Below are positions 1 through 5,870 of a DNA stretch of 6,457 nt, in pieces. How positions within the stretch are numbered: position 1 is the first letter of the stretch; the number at the start of each line of letters is the position of its first letter. The stretch is taken from positions 1-6,457 of the forward strand of contig JAHJBW010000142.1 of NCBI GenBank assembly GCA_018813405.1. Reading direction: 5' to 3'. The notes below the pieces were generated by a model. That model was not told the DNA's origin. It was given only the letters and a program-made list of their open reading frames with translations, and did no database searches. Position numbers and translations under genes: made by a program. The stretch is from Candidatus Margulisiibacteriota bacterium (lineage in GTDB: Bacteria; Margulisbacteria; WOR-1; XYC2-FULL-46-14; JAHJBW01).

Positions 1-683
1 ATCACGGCGGCGCCGAAACCGTTGTCTATGTTGACCACTGCCACTCCGGGCGCGCACGAGTTCATCATGGCGAGAAGAGCGGCCAGCCCCTTGAAGCTGG
101 CGCCGTAGCCCACCGAGGTTGGCACGGCTATCACTGGAGCCTCTACCAGACCGCCGATCACCGAGGGCAATGCCCCCTCCATGCCCGCCACACAGATGAT
201 GACGGATGCTTCTTGCAGTTTTTTGATGTTCTTTAGCAGTCGGTGCAGGCCGGCTACGCCTACGTCAAACAATCTCTCTGTCTTTATGCCAAGGAAGTCG
301 AGCGTTACCGCGGCTTCTTCCGCGACGGGGATGTCGGAGGTGCCGGCGGTTATGACCAAGATGTTTGACAGTTTACAGTTTACAGCTGACAGTTTTCCGC
401 ATGAGATTATTTGAGCTTGTTTTGAATATTTAGCTTTTTTAAGAACCTTCCTTACTGCGCGGAAGTGGGATGCATCCGCGCGCGTGGCCAGGACCGGATG
501 CCCATTATCATTTATCTTTTTGGCGATCTGGGCTACCTGTTCAGGGGTCTTTCCCTGACAGTAGATAACCTCAGGAAAACCCTTGCGCTTTATGCGGTGA
601 TGGTCGATCCTGGCAAAGCCAATGTCTTCGTAATTAAGCCCGTAATTGTTCACTAAAACATTATACCATTTTGTACTTGACAT
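1..683 (-). CDS. larB: LarB, pyridinium-3,5-biscarboxylic acid mononucleotide synthase (C-terminus cut by window edge)
   Basis: LarB is the PurE-like enzyme that starts nickel-pincer cofactor synthesis: it carboxylates the pyridinium ring of nicotinic acid adenine dinucleotide and cleaves off AMP, giving the substrate of LarE. It is cytosolic. The minus frame is open from the ATG at 683 to the left edge, 227 codons. Hallmarks in order are EDIGFARIDHHR (19-30), KGFPEVIYC near 34-42, ITAGTSDIPVAEEA (111-124), DVGVAGLHR (140-148), VAGMEGALPSVIGGL (165-179) and the PTSVGYGASF to NIDNGFGA stretch (188-225). Only the last 15-20 residues should be missing. The ATG at 683 has no clear Shine-Dalgarno site, but no ATG, GTG or TTG lies in frame just upstream. 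The N-terminus is about 10 residues shorter than I expect for the family. It is divergent from the PAS gene, whose -35 box overlaps this start codon. larC and larE are not visible here. Confidence 0.93.
   Translation of the reverse strand, partial: MSSTKWYNVLVNNYGLNYEDIGFARIDHHRIKRKGFPEVIYCQGKTPEQVAQIAKKINDNGHPVLATRADASHFRAVRKVLKKAKYSKQAQIISCGKLSAVNCKLSNILVITAGTSDIPVAEEAAVTLDFLGIKTERLFDVGVAGLHRLLKNIKKLQEASVIICVAGMEGALPSVIGGLVEAPVIAVPTSVGYGASFKGLAALLAMMNSCAPGVAVVNIDNGFGAAV
363..397 (+). repeat. Heptanucleotide tandem repeat inside larB
   Basis: Five imperfect 7 bp units follow each other (plus strand: GTTTGAC, AGTTTAC, AGTTTAC, AGCTGAC, AGTTTTC). They lie within larB and encode residues 96-107 (GKLSAVNCKLSN) on the minus strand, in the linker before the conserved ITAGTSD motif. 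The reading frame is kept. The linker is a variable region in the family, so the repeat may be a tolerated expansion or a small repeat that landed in the gene. Confidence 0.75.
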
Positions 684-705
684 ACTAATACTGGAGGAAT
701 ATATT
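677..705 (+). promoter_or_regulatory. Sigma70-type promoter of the PAS gene
   Basis: TTGACA at 677-682 and TATATT at 700-705 are separated by 17 bp, almost the vegetative consensus. Transcription should begin near 712, giving a leader of about 23 nt before the PAS start at 735. The GGAGG at 693-697 lies in the promoter spacer and so is not a ribosome binding site. The -35 box overlaps the larB start codon on the other strand, so transcription of the two divergent genes may interfere. Confidence 0.72.
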
Positions 706-734
706 GAAAAAAAGTCGCAAGGGGGCTTTATATA

Positions 735-1613
735 ATGGATATGATCGAAGAAAAACTTAAAAAATTAAGGGCATCTGAAGCTTGTTACAGGCGACTGTTT
801 GAAACCGCCAAGGACGGCATATTGATCATGGAATTTGAAAGCGGACGGATAGTGGATGTAAATCCTTCTTTGATCAAAATGATCGGAGACAGCAAGGGAA
901 ATCTGCTTGGACGACAGATATGGGAATTGGGTCCCTTTGAAAGTATTCAGTCTGTGAAAGAAGAGATAAAAAACTTAAAAGAAAATGATTATATTCGATA
1001 TGAAAATATGGCCATTAAAGGGATGGATGGGAAGACCACAGATGTTGAATTTGTTAGCAGTGTTTACCCCGTAGATGGGGTAAAGCTTGTACAGTGTATT
1101 ATTAGAGATATTACCGAGAGAACGCGGCGGGAAAAGATAGACACTGAAAAGACAAACGAACTTGAGATCTTCAGCAAGGCGGCTGTGGGACGTGAGCTTA
1201 AAATGATAGACCTGGAAAAAGAGATAAAAAAACGGGAAATACTTGAGAATCAACTGCGTGAAAGCGAGGAACTTTATAAGGCATTGATAAAAGCTTCGCC
1301 TGACTCAGTGACGGTGACAAACCTTGAGGGTCATATAATCGATGTTTCCGACCGCACCCTAAAACTGCATGGCTATGGCGATGTCAGAGAATTGAAGGGC
1401 AAAGACTCTATGGATCTTATTGCCCCCGAAGATCATGAAATGGTAAAAAGCAATTTTGAAACGATTTTTCGGGACGGGTTGGTGAAAGATGTGGAATGTA
1501 AGATGCTGAGAAAAGACGGAACGAACTTTCAGGGGCTATTGAATGCCGCCGTGGTGAAAGATGCTTCTGGCAAGCCCAAGGCTTTTATTGCTACCGTTAG
1601 AGAAAAAACATAA
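735..1613 (+). CDS. Tandem PAS-domain protein without output domain
   Basis: A 292-residue soluble protein with two PAS sensor domains. PAS 1 spans about residues 13-131, from EACYRRLFETAKDGILIME to CIIRDITERTRR. PAS 2 spans about 176-290, from ESEELYKALIKASPD to IATVRE. The linker (about 132-176, with NELEIFSKAAVGRELKMIDL) looks like the coiled coil found between PAS domains and histidine kinase modules. PAS domains bind small ligands or mediate dimer contacts. The protein stops right after PAS 2, and no HisKA, HATPase, GGDEF, EAL or methyl-accepting domain follows in any nearby frame. It is therefore either a stand-alone sensor that acts through a partner or the remnant of a larger sensor kinase. 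The ATG at 735 is preceded by AAGGGGG (719-725) at 9 nt spacing. No membrane segment or signal peptide is visible. The ligand is unknown. Confidence 0.88.
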   Translation: MDMIEEKLKKLRASEACYRRLFETAKDGILIMEFESGRIVDVNPSLIKMIGDSKGNLLGRQIWELGPFESIQSVKEEIKNLKENDYIRYENMAIKGMDGKTTDVEFVSSVYPVDGVKLVQCIIRDITERTRREKIDTEKTNELEIFSKAAVGRELKMIDLEKEIKKREILENQLRESEELYKALIKASPDSVTVTNLEGHIIDVSDRTLKLHGYGDVRELKGKDSMDLIAPEDHEMVKSNFETIFRDGLVKDVECKMLRKDGTNFQGLLNAAVVKDASGKPKAFIATVREKT

Positions 1614-1661
1614 CGCCCCTCTAATTTATCTGTATCATTGATAACCGCCCAATTTTCTGTG

Positions 1662-1698
1662 CAAAACAAGCAAAAACTTGACAACTTTATTTGTTTTG
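1662..1698. promoter_or_regulatory. Inverted repeat around the -35 box, candidate operator
   Basis: CAAAACAA at 1662-1669 and TTGTTTTG at 1691-1698 form a perfect 8 bp inverted repeat with a 21 bp gap that contains the -35 box (1678-1683). The arms are AT-rich, so chance is possible. The position fits a dimeric regulator controlling the 1734-2705 gene. Confidence 0.35.
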
Positions 1699-1705
1699 AT
1701 ATATT
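1678..1705 (+). promoter_or_regulatory. Sigma70-type promoter of the 323-residue unknown gene
   Basis: TTGACA at 1678-1683 and TATATT at 1700-1705 are separated by 16 bp. The expected start is near 1712, with a short leader carrying AGGAGG at 1721-1726. The hexamers are identical to those upstream of the PAS gene. The promoter shows that the gene is not simply read through from the PAS gene 120 bp upstream. Confidence 0.72.
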
Positions 1706-1733
1706 CAATTCGACTCTTCAAGGAGGATCGATT

Positions 1734-2705
1734 ATGGTACAAGGTTTGGAACCAAGAATATCAGAGAGAATGTCGCGCATAGTGCGCAAACCGCCGTTAA
1801 GAAGATTCCTTGCCGCATTGAGGATCAGACCTAACAGCTTGACCGAGAAGCATATTGCCAATATCTATCCAAAGCTGAAATTTGCCGCGGGGAAAAAAGC
1901 TCTTGTGTTGAGCATATCTGAGATATTAAAAGGTGTTCAACCGCAAGATGTGGGGAAAAGGGGAAAGGACCCTGAAACGCTTTCGCTTACCGAAGCCAAA
2001 TTGCTGGTGACATCAAGGATACTGGGTAACAATCACCAGGCCAAGGAAGTTTTAAGAATGATCGAAGGTGGGCGATGGAATGTTAATGAAACCATGCGCC
2101 TGGCGCCTCCGCGCAGGGTCTCTATTTTTAACTGCCTTTTGCTGCGCGAACCACCGACGGGCTGGCATTCAGGCGCGCTTGATACATTGAGAAAAGCTAC
2201 TATGGACTTTTCTGGTTGTGATGTTACTCTCCCCGGTCTTCTTGAACCGTTAAAAATAGATTATCCCGGCGTGGGTAACGGGTCTTTGCCGACACAGAAA
2301 CGGATTCTCGGGGATCGTTTGTCTGAATGGAACTATATTTTCTTTGCCGGCGGCCATCAGCTTTTGCCGGAACACGGCCGAGAGCCAATGATGACGAGGC
2401 TGGTGGAGCTGGCGATGGCCAAAATGGCTACCGATGCTCCAGAAGCCAGGATAGAAGGAGCCATCTGGCTGGCGATATTTGATATTCAGTCGGGAATGCT
2501 GGAGGATGTATTGGCCGGGCTTGGTTATAGTATGAAGGAAATAATTGAATCCAAGAACAGAATGGGAGAGATATTTTTGTATGACGGCATTAATAACTCC
2601 GAACAAAAACATCTAATGAAGGTTTTTTCAGATGTTATACTGGTCCCAGGAAACGAAGATGCAACTATTGAGGATAAGGCTGACGATTCTCAATTCTTAA
2701 TTTGA
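1734..2705 (+). CDS. Conserved-looking protein of unknown function, 323 residues
   Basis: I do not recognise this family. The ATG at 1734 is chosen because AGGAGG (1721-1726) lies 7 nt upstream and a strong promoter ends at 1705. An in-frame ATG at 1638 lies upstream of that promoter and is unlikely to be used. The protein appears soluble, with no signal peptide or membrane segment. The N-terminus is basic (RKPPLRRFLAALRIR, about 18-32). Other landmarks are an APPRRVSIFNCLLLREPP stretch (124-141), a glycine-rich FFAGGHQLLPEHGREP segment (203-218), a helical part (about 219-275) with ARIEGAIWLAIFDIQ, and an acidic C-terminal tail (NEDATIEDKADD, 307-318). I see no Walker, nuclease or metal-binding signature. 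It reads like a real gene: one long frame, a good ribosome binding site and plausible composition. Its strong, possibly regulated expression signals are the only hint of role. Confidence 0.8.
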   Translation: MVQGLEPRISERMSRIVRKPPLRRFLAALRIRPNSLTEKHIANIYPKLKFAAGKKALVLSISEILKGVQPQDVGKRGKDPETLSLTEAKLLVTSRILGNNHQAKEVLRMIEGGRWNVNETMRLAPPRRVSIFNCLLLREPPTGWHSGALDTLRKATMDFSGCDVTLPGLLEPLKIDYPGVGNGSLPTQKRILGDRLSEWNYIFFAGGHQLLPEHGREPMMTRLVELAMAKMATDAPEARIEGAIWLAIFDIQSGMLEDVLAGLGYSMKEIIESKNRMGEIFLYDGINNSEQKHLMKVFSDVILVPGNEDATIEDKADDSQFLI

Positions 2706-2741
2706 TCTTCTTTTCAAAGCCAATGTCTTTGCCGCTTGCGT

Positions 2742-2770
2742 TTGCGCTTTCCTTATTGGTGGGGTAAAAT
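2742..2770 (+). promoter_or_regulatory. Weak candidate promoter for the MNT-HEPN pair
   Basis: TTGCGC at 2742-2747 and TAAAAT at 2765-2770 are 17 bp apart in the 71 bp gap before the MNT gene. If used, the transcript would begin about at the ATG (2777) and be nearly leaderless. GGTGGGG at 2758-2764 would serve as a distant Shine-Dalgarno site only on a transcript starting further upstream. The -35 match is poor. Confidence 0.25.
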
Positions 2771-2776
2771 TAAGTT

Positions 2777-3130
2777 ATGAGTGAAATCATAAGGCAAGAC
2801 CAGCAAATAATTGAAAAATTTAAAGACAAGCTTTTAAAGCAGGCGCAAAATAATATTGATAAGATATTATTTTTTGGTTCAAGGGCCAGGGGGCTTGGCA
2901 GGCCGGATTCTGATTATGATGTTCTTTTGGTCGTGAGCCAAAAAAAGAATGAGTTGATAGACGCTTTTTATGACGTGGTAACGGAATTCTTGCAAAAATA
3001 CGGCGTTGATATTTCCTTAAAAATTTATACAGTCAATGAATATAACAAAAAAATTGGTCTCCCCATGCCTTTTTTCATAAATATCAAAAAATATGGAGTT
3101 GAAATATGGAACAAAGCAAAGCAGAAATGA
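2777..3130 (+). CDS. Minimal nucleotidyltransferase (MNT), probable antitoxin of an MNT-HEPN pair
   Basis: A 117-residue protein of the DNA polymerase beta-like nucleotidyltransferase superfamily. The motif FFGSRARGLGRPDSDYDVLL (32-51) gives the exact GSX10DXD signature: G34, S35, D46 and D48 bind metal and nucleotide, and D78 in GVDIS is a likely third acidic residue. In the characterised MntA/HepT system the MNT protein AMPylates the HEPN RNase and silences it. By analogy this protein should use ATP to modify the product of the next gene. Its end overlaps that gene by 25 bp, so the two are made from one mRNA. Here the MNT gene comes first, whereas hepT precedes mntA in the characterised Shewanella system. 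The length is normal for the family. The ATG at 2777 has GGTGGGG 12 nt upstream, which is a long spacing. The nucleotide actually transferred cannot be read from sequence. Confidence 0.9.
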   Translation: MSEIIRQDQQIIEKFKDKLLKQAQNNIDKILFFGSRARGLGRPDSDYDVLLVVSQKKNELIDAFYDVVTEFLQKYGVDISLKIYTVNEYNKKIGLPMPFFINIKKYGVEIWNKAKQK

Positions 3131-3495
3131 TAAAAGCGCAAATCGAAAAAGCTGAAGAAAAGCTGGGCGCGGCGAAGGTCTTGTCAGGAAAAGAATATTT
3201 TGATGACGCTGTTTCCAGGGCATATTATGCCGCCTTTCACGCGGCATCGGCAGTTTTGCTTTCAGAAGATATTACAGTTGAAAGCCATAGCGCCCTTAAG
3301 ACCATGTTTGGGCTTCATTTTGTGAACAAAGGAAAACTTGATAAACGTTTTGGGAGATTTTTAAATGAGTTAAAAGACAGTCGTGAAAGCGGCGATTATG
3401 ATGTTTATACTGGTTTTGAAAAAAACGATGCTGAAAAAGCCATCAATGAATCACAAGAATTTGTTGAGGGGATGAAGGATTATCTAAAACTTTAA
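3106..3495 (+). CDS. HEPN-domain protein (UPF0332/COG1895 type), probable toxin of the MNT-HEPN pair
   Basis: A 129-residue, largely helical HEPN protein. The conserved block SRAYYAAFHAASAVLL (37-52) and the later FGLHFVNKGKLDKRFGRFLNELKDSRESGDYD region match the UPF0332 type. R38 and H45 form an R-X6-H arrangement, which fits the R-X4-6-H catalytic motif of HEPN RNases. The expected role is a metal-independent RNase that cuts RNA and halts growth when not neutralised by its MNT partner. The H-X-Y tyrosine that is AMPylated in HepT is not present: H45 is followed by Ala-Ala. Y40 and Y41 lie just before it. The ATG at 3106 has GGAG (3095-3098) at 7 nt spacing, inside the end of the MNT gene, so translation is probably coupled. 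Some UPF0332 proteins may serve in nucleotidyl transfer or substrate binding rather than as RNases, so the toxin role is inferred. Confidence 0.85.
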   Translation: MEQSKAEMIKAQIEKAEEKLGAAKVLSGKEYFDDAVSRAYYAAFHAASAVLLSEDITVESHSALKTMFGLHFVNKGKLDKRFGRFLNELKDSRESGDYDVYTGFEKNDAEKAINESQEFVEGMKDYLKL

Positions 3496-3570
3496 TCTTT
3501 ATCAGCCCAATTTCCCGATTCCCTGATGGCCTGACGGCCTATTTTCCATACCCCTCCATCTTTCTTCCTC

Positions 3571-3585
3571 TGACACATTATGTCA
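3571..3585. promoter_or_regulatory. Short palindrome upstream of the ClpX-like gene
   Basis: TGACA and TGTCA flank a 5 bp centre (CATTA), 38 bp before the ClpX-like start. A poor promoter-like pair (CTGACA at 3570-3575, TGATAA at 3595-3600, 19 bp apart) overlaps it. It may be a small operator, but a 5 bp arm is common by chance. Confidence 0.25.
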
Positions 3586-3622
3586 TATCTCCTGTGATAA
3601 GCTATTGCCGGAGGTGTTTGCT

Positions 3623-4585
3623 ATGGGAGAATTTCTGGACCGGATACAGCGAAAGGATTGGGACCTGATAGAGAGCGGGGGATATCGCGATAGCAGGATG
3701 CTGTCGCGCGGCATATATAAGAAGCTTACAGAAAAGGTTTTTGGGCAAGATGCGGCCTGCAAAACCCTTTCAGTTGTGTTGTTTCAACACCTCAAGAACT
3801 GCGAGTGGAAAGAGCGCGGTAAAAAGCTGCCCAAGACCAACTGTCTGCTAGCGGGTCCTACCGGCTGCGGCAAGACCCTGCTGGCCAGGACCATGGCCCA
3901 GATCGTGGAGCTTCCTTTTGTCAGGGTCGATGCTACCAATCTGGTCCAGCGCGGCTATCGCGGGGGGATGCACAATGAACAGATCGCGGATGTTTTGATC
4001 GCACAGGCGGGAGGGTTCAAGGGCATGGCGGAGAACGCGATCGTGTTTGTTGATGAGATAGATAAACTGCGCTTTAGCCGCGATGAGGACCTGGACTGCC
4101 ATGCCAGGGGAGTGCAAAACGACCTGCTTTCCTTAATGGACGGCGGGACGATCTATTATGAGCCGGCCCATGAAGAATACGGGCGCAAGGCCTTTGATAC
4201 CAGCAATCTGCTGTTCATATTTAGCGGGGCTTTCAGTGAACTGGTTTTGGGAGTGGAAGACGCGGATATCTGTGCCGGAGATCTGATAAATTACGGATTT
4301 ATGCCGGAGTTTGCCAACCGTATAGGAACGGTGGTCGGGCTTAACTATTTGTCCGGGGAAGTGATCAAAAAACTGGTCCGCAAAATGGTGGAAGAGTACA
4401 CCTTTTATTTGCCCATGCCCCGGGAGGAACTTAATGTGTATACCGAGCTGATACATTCCATGCTAATGCGGGATGAGTCGCATACCTGGAAGGGGGGCCG
4501 CTGTGTGGGGCCGATGGTGCGCAAGTTCTTTGAGGAGCGGATGTTTGAGATGGGAGATAAGCAGTTGGAGCTAAAGCTCAAATAA
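3623..4585 (+). CDS. Compact ClpX-like AAA+ ATPase lacking the zinc domain and IGF loop
   Basis: A 320-residue AAA+ protein of the HslU/ClpX clade. Walker A is GPTGCGKT (78-85), Walker B is IVFVDEIDK (140-148), and the pore-loop position reads GYRG (111-114) where ClpX has GYVG. A sensor-1 strand LLFIFSGAF (196-204), the box II/arginine-finger block LINYGFMPEFANRI (221-234, R233) and a degenerate sensor-2 GGRCVGP (R293) follow. The N-terminus starts directly at the AAA+ module, so the ClpX zinc-binding domain is absent. Between GAF and LINYGF there are only 16 residues; the much longer ClpX insert with the IGF loop that docks on ClpP is gone. It should therefore unfold or remodel substrates without ClpP, or use another partner. 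The start at 3623 is fixed by GGAGG (3610-3614) at 8 nt; the upstream TTG at 3605 lies before that site. Its end overlaps the convergent MBL gene by 8 bp. The substrate is unknown. Confidence 0.87.
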   Translation: MGEFLDRIQRKDWDLIESGGYRDSRMLSRGIYKKLTEKVFGQDAACKTLSVVLFQHLKNCEWKERGKKLPKTNCLLAGPTGCGKTLLARTMAQIVELPFVRVDATNLVQRGYRGGMHNEQIADVLIAQAGGFKGMAENAIVFVDEIDKLRFSRDEDLDCHARGVQNDLLSLMDGGTIYYEPAHEEYGRKAFDTSNLLFIFSGAFSELVLGVEDADICAGDLINYGFMPEFANRIGTVVGLNYLSGEVIKKLVRKMVEEYTFYLPMPREELNVYTELIHSMLMRDESHTWKGGRCVGPMVRKFFEERMFEMGDKQLELKLK

Positions 4586-5870
4586 TAAGGGGCTGTTCGT
4601 CGGGGACCATTTCAACCATTTTGCCAAATTGCTGGTAATCGTTGGGAAAGAAAGTATGGATGGGCACCAGCTTTTTGGGCTTTAGGGCCTGGACGAATTT
4701 TTTCAGATCTTGAGGGAAAGCGTGTCCGCTGGTGTGCAGGTGGACGATCTCGATCCCGTAATTCGCGCATTTTTGTTTGAACTCATCTTTGAGATATTCT
4801 TCCCACATGGAAAAGATCAATTTAGCTCCTTTGACCGCCGGGATATGCTCAATGATCCTATCAAAGACCGAATTATCTCTAAGCAGCATCAGGATCTTTT
4901 TCCTTTCTTGATTGATCTCATGCATTTCGATCTTGCTTTTGGCATATTTGAACAGCAGTTCTTTGAGCCCGGCTTTTACCAGGCATTCGTTATGATATTT
5001 CATAAATTTTACCCTAACATTTTTCCAGTTGAATTGAGGGATGCCTTTGGATATTTTGCGCAGGCGGTCGAGAATGAAAGCGGTATAAACATCCAGCACC
5101 AGTATTCTTCCAGTATTGATGCAGGCTTTGTAGGCCGATACCAAACGGTCAATATTTTGGGAAGAGGCCGAAAGGAAAACGATGTTATCAGTTTGTTTGA
5201 GTAAAATTTCAAAATCTTTTTGAACATATTCCTCGTTGTGGCTTAAGGTTTCACTTCGGCCCAGCATGGAGCCCTCCATCAGCAGGCAATCAATGTTTTT
5301 GGGCGGGTTTTTGATAATGCGGTCAAAGAGTATTCTTTTTCTGCCATGAGCCCTAAAGTCGCCGGTATAAAATATCTTTTTTCCATCGGCTTCTACCTGA
5401 TAGGCGAGGGCGTCAAAGGCGGAATGGTCAACCAGGAAGGGGCGGACCTTAAAACTGCCAATGACCAGAGCTTTTCGAAGATCGATGACTTTGGCATTGA
5501 GGTTGCCGACCTTGGTGGGGACAAAGATGTCGGAAATTTCGATCAGTTCTTTGGAGCCCTGACTCATGTAGATGGGGATATCGGGAAGGACATAGCTTAG
5601 CAAGCCATAGTGATCAAGATGGGAGTGGGAGAGCAATATAGCGTCTATCTGGCGAGTTTCGCCCCGATAGAGGCCCTCTATCGGCGGGAGTATTCCTGAT
5701 GCTTTTAGCTGGGGAATGGTTTGCCCTTTAATGGAGCGTGAATTAAAGGGTTGTTGGTCTTTGTCTACCAGGGGCAGGCCAAAGTCGATGAGAATGCGTG
5801 ACGAGCCCGCGGCCAGTTCAACGCAACTGCCGCCAATTTCCTTCGCCCCGCGGTGGATTATGAGGTGCAT
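4578..5870 (-). CDS. RNase J-like MBL/beta-CASP hydrolase
   Basis: A 430-residue metallo-beta-lactamase-fold protein with a beta-CASP insert, the architecture of RNase J and CPSF-73-like nucleases. Visible are the opening strand EIGGSCVEL to LIDFGLPL (11-34, D29), motif 2 HSHLDH (82-87), motif 3 H149 in VDHSAFDA, motif 4 D171 in YTGDFR, beta-CASP motif A LLMEGS (E199), motif B in HTSGHA (379-384) and motif C H405 in PIHTFF. All metal ligands expected for an active enzyme appear present. It lacks the C-terminal domain of canonical RNase J (about 550 residues), so it is a shorter paralogue. Likely activity is hydrolysis of RNA or DNA phosphodiester bonds; the substrate is not readable. The start overlaps the end of the upstream minus-strand gene by 13 bp, and no Shine-Dalgarno site is obvious, so translation probably depends on that gene. 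Confidence 0.9.
   Translation of the reverse strand: MHLIIHRGAKEIGGSCVELAAGSSRILIDFGLPLVDKDQQPFNSRSIKGQTIPQLKASGILPPIEGLYRGETRQIDAILLSHSHLDHYGLLSYVLPDIPIYMSQGSKELIEISDIFVPTKVGNLNAKVIDLRKALVIGSFKVRPFLVDHSAFDALAYQVEADGKKIFYTGDFRAHGRKRILFDRIIKNPPKNIDCLLMEGSMLGRSETLSHNEEYVQKDFEILLKQTDNIVFLSASSQNIDRLVSAYKACINTGRILVLDVYTAFILDRLRKISKGIPQFNWKNVRVKFMKYHNECLVKAGLKELLFKYAKSKIEMHEINQERKKILMLLRDNSVFDRIIEHIPAVKGAKLIFSMWEEYLKDEFKQKCANYGIEIVHLHTSGHAFPQDLKKFVQALKPKKLVPIHTFFPNDYQQFGKMVEMVPDEQPLII

Noticed and set aside
704..760. Short TTG-initiated leader ORF after GGAGG at 693-697, overlapping the PAS start
   Set aside because: The GGAGG lies inside the spacer of a near-consensus promoter, and the predicted transcript starts downstream of the TTG.
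1638..1733. Extended N-terminus of the unknown protein from an ATG at 1638
   Set aside because: The promoter (1678-1705) and the AGGAGG site (1721-1726) both lie within this extension and point to the ATG at 1734.
3520..3546. Possible terminator after the HEPN gene (GGCC, TGAC loop, GGCC, then a short T-rich run)
   Set aside because: The stem is only 4 bp and the T-run is broken, so it is too weak to call. The segment also reads as an 8 bp near-repeat (CTGATGGC, CTGACGGC).
4569..4580. GAGCT/AGCTC inverted repeat at the convergent gene ends
   Set aside because: It is a 5 bp stem with a 2 nt loop and no T-run, and lies in coding sequence.
4710..5204. 164-codon plus-strand open frame opposite the MBL gene
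   Set aside because: It is antisense to a gene with complete catalytic motifs, and its translation has no recognisable features.
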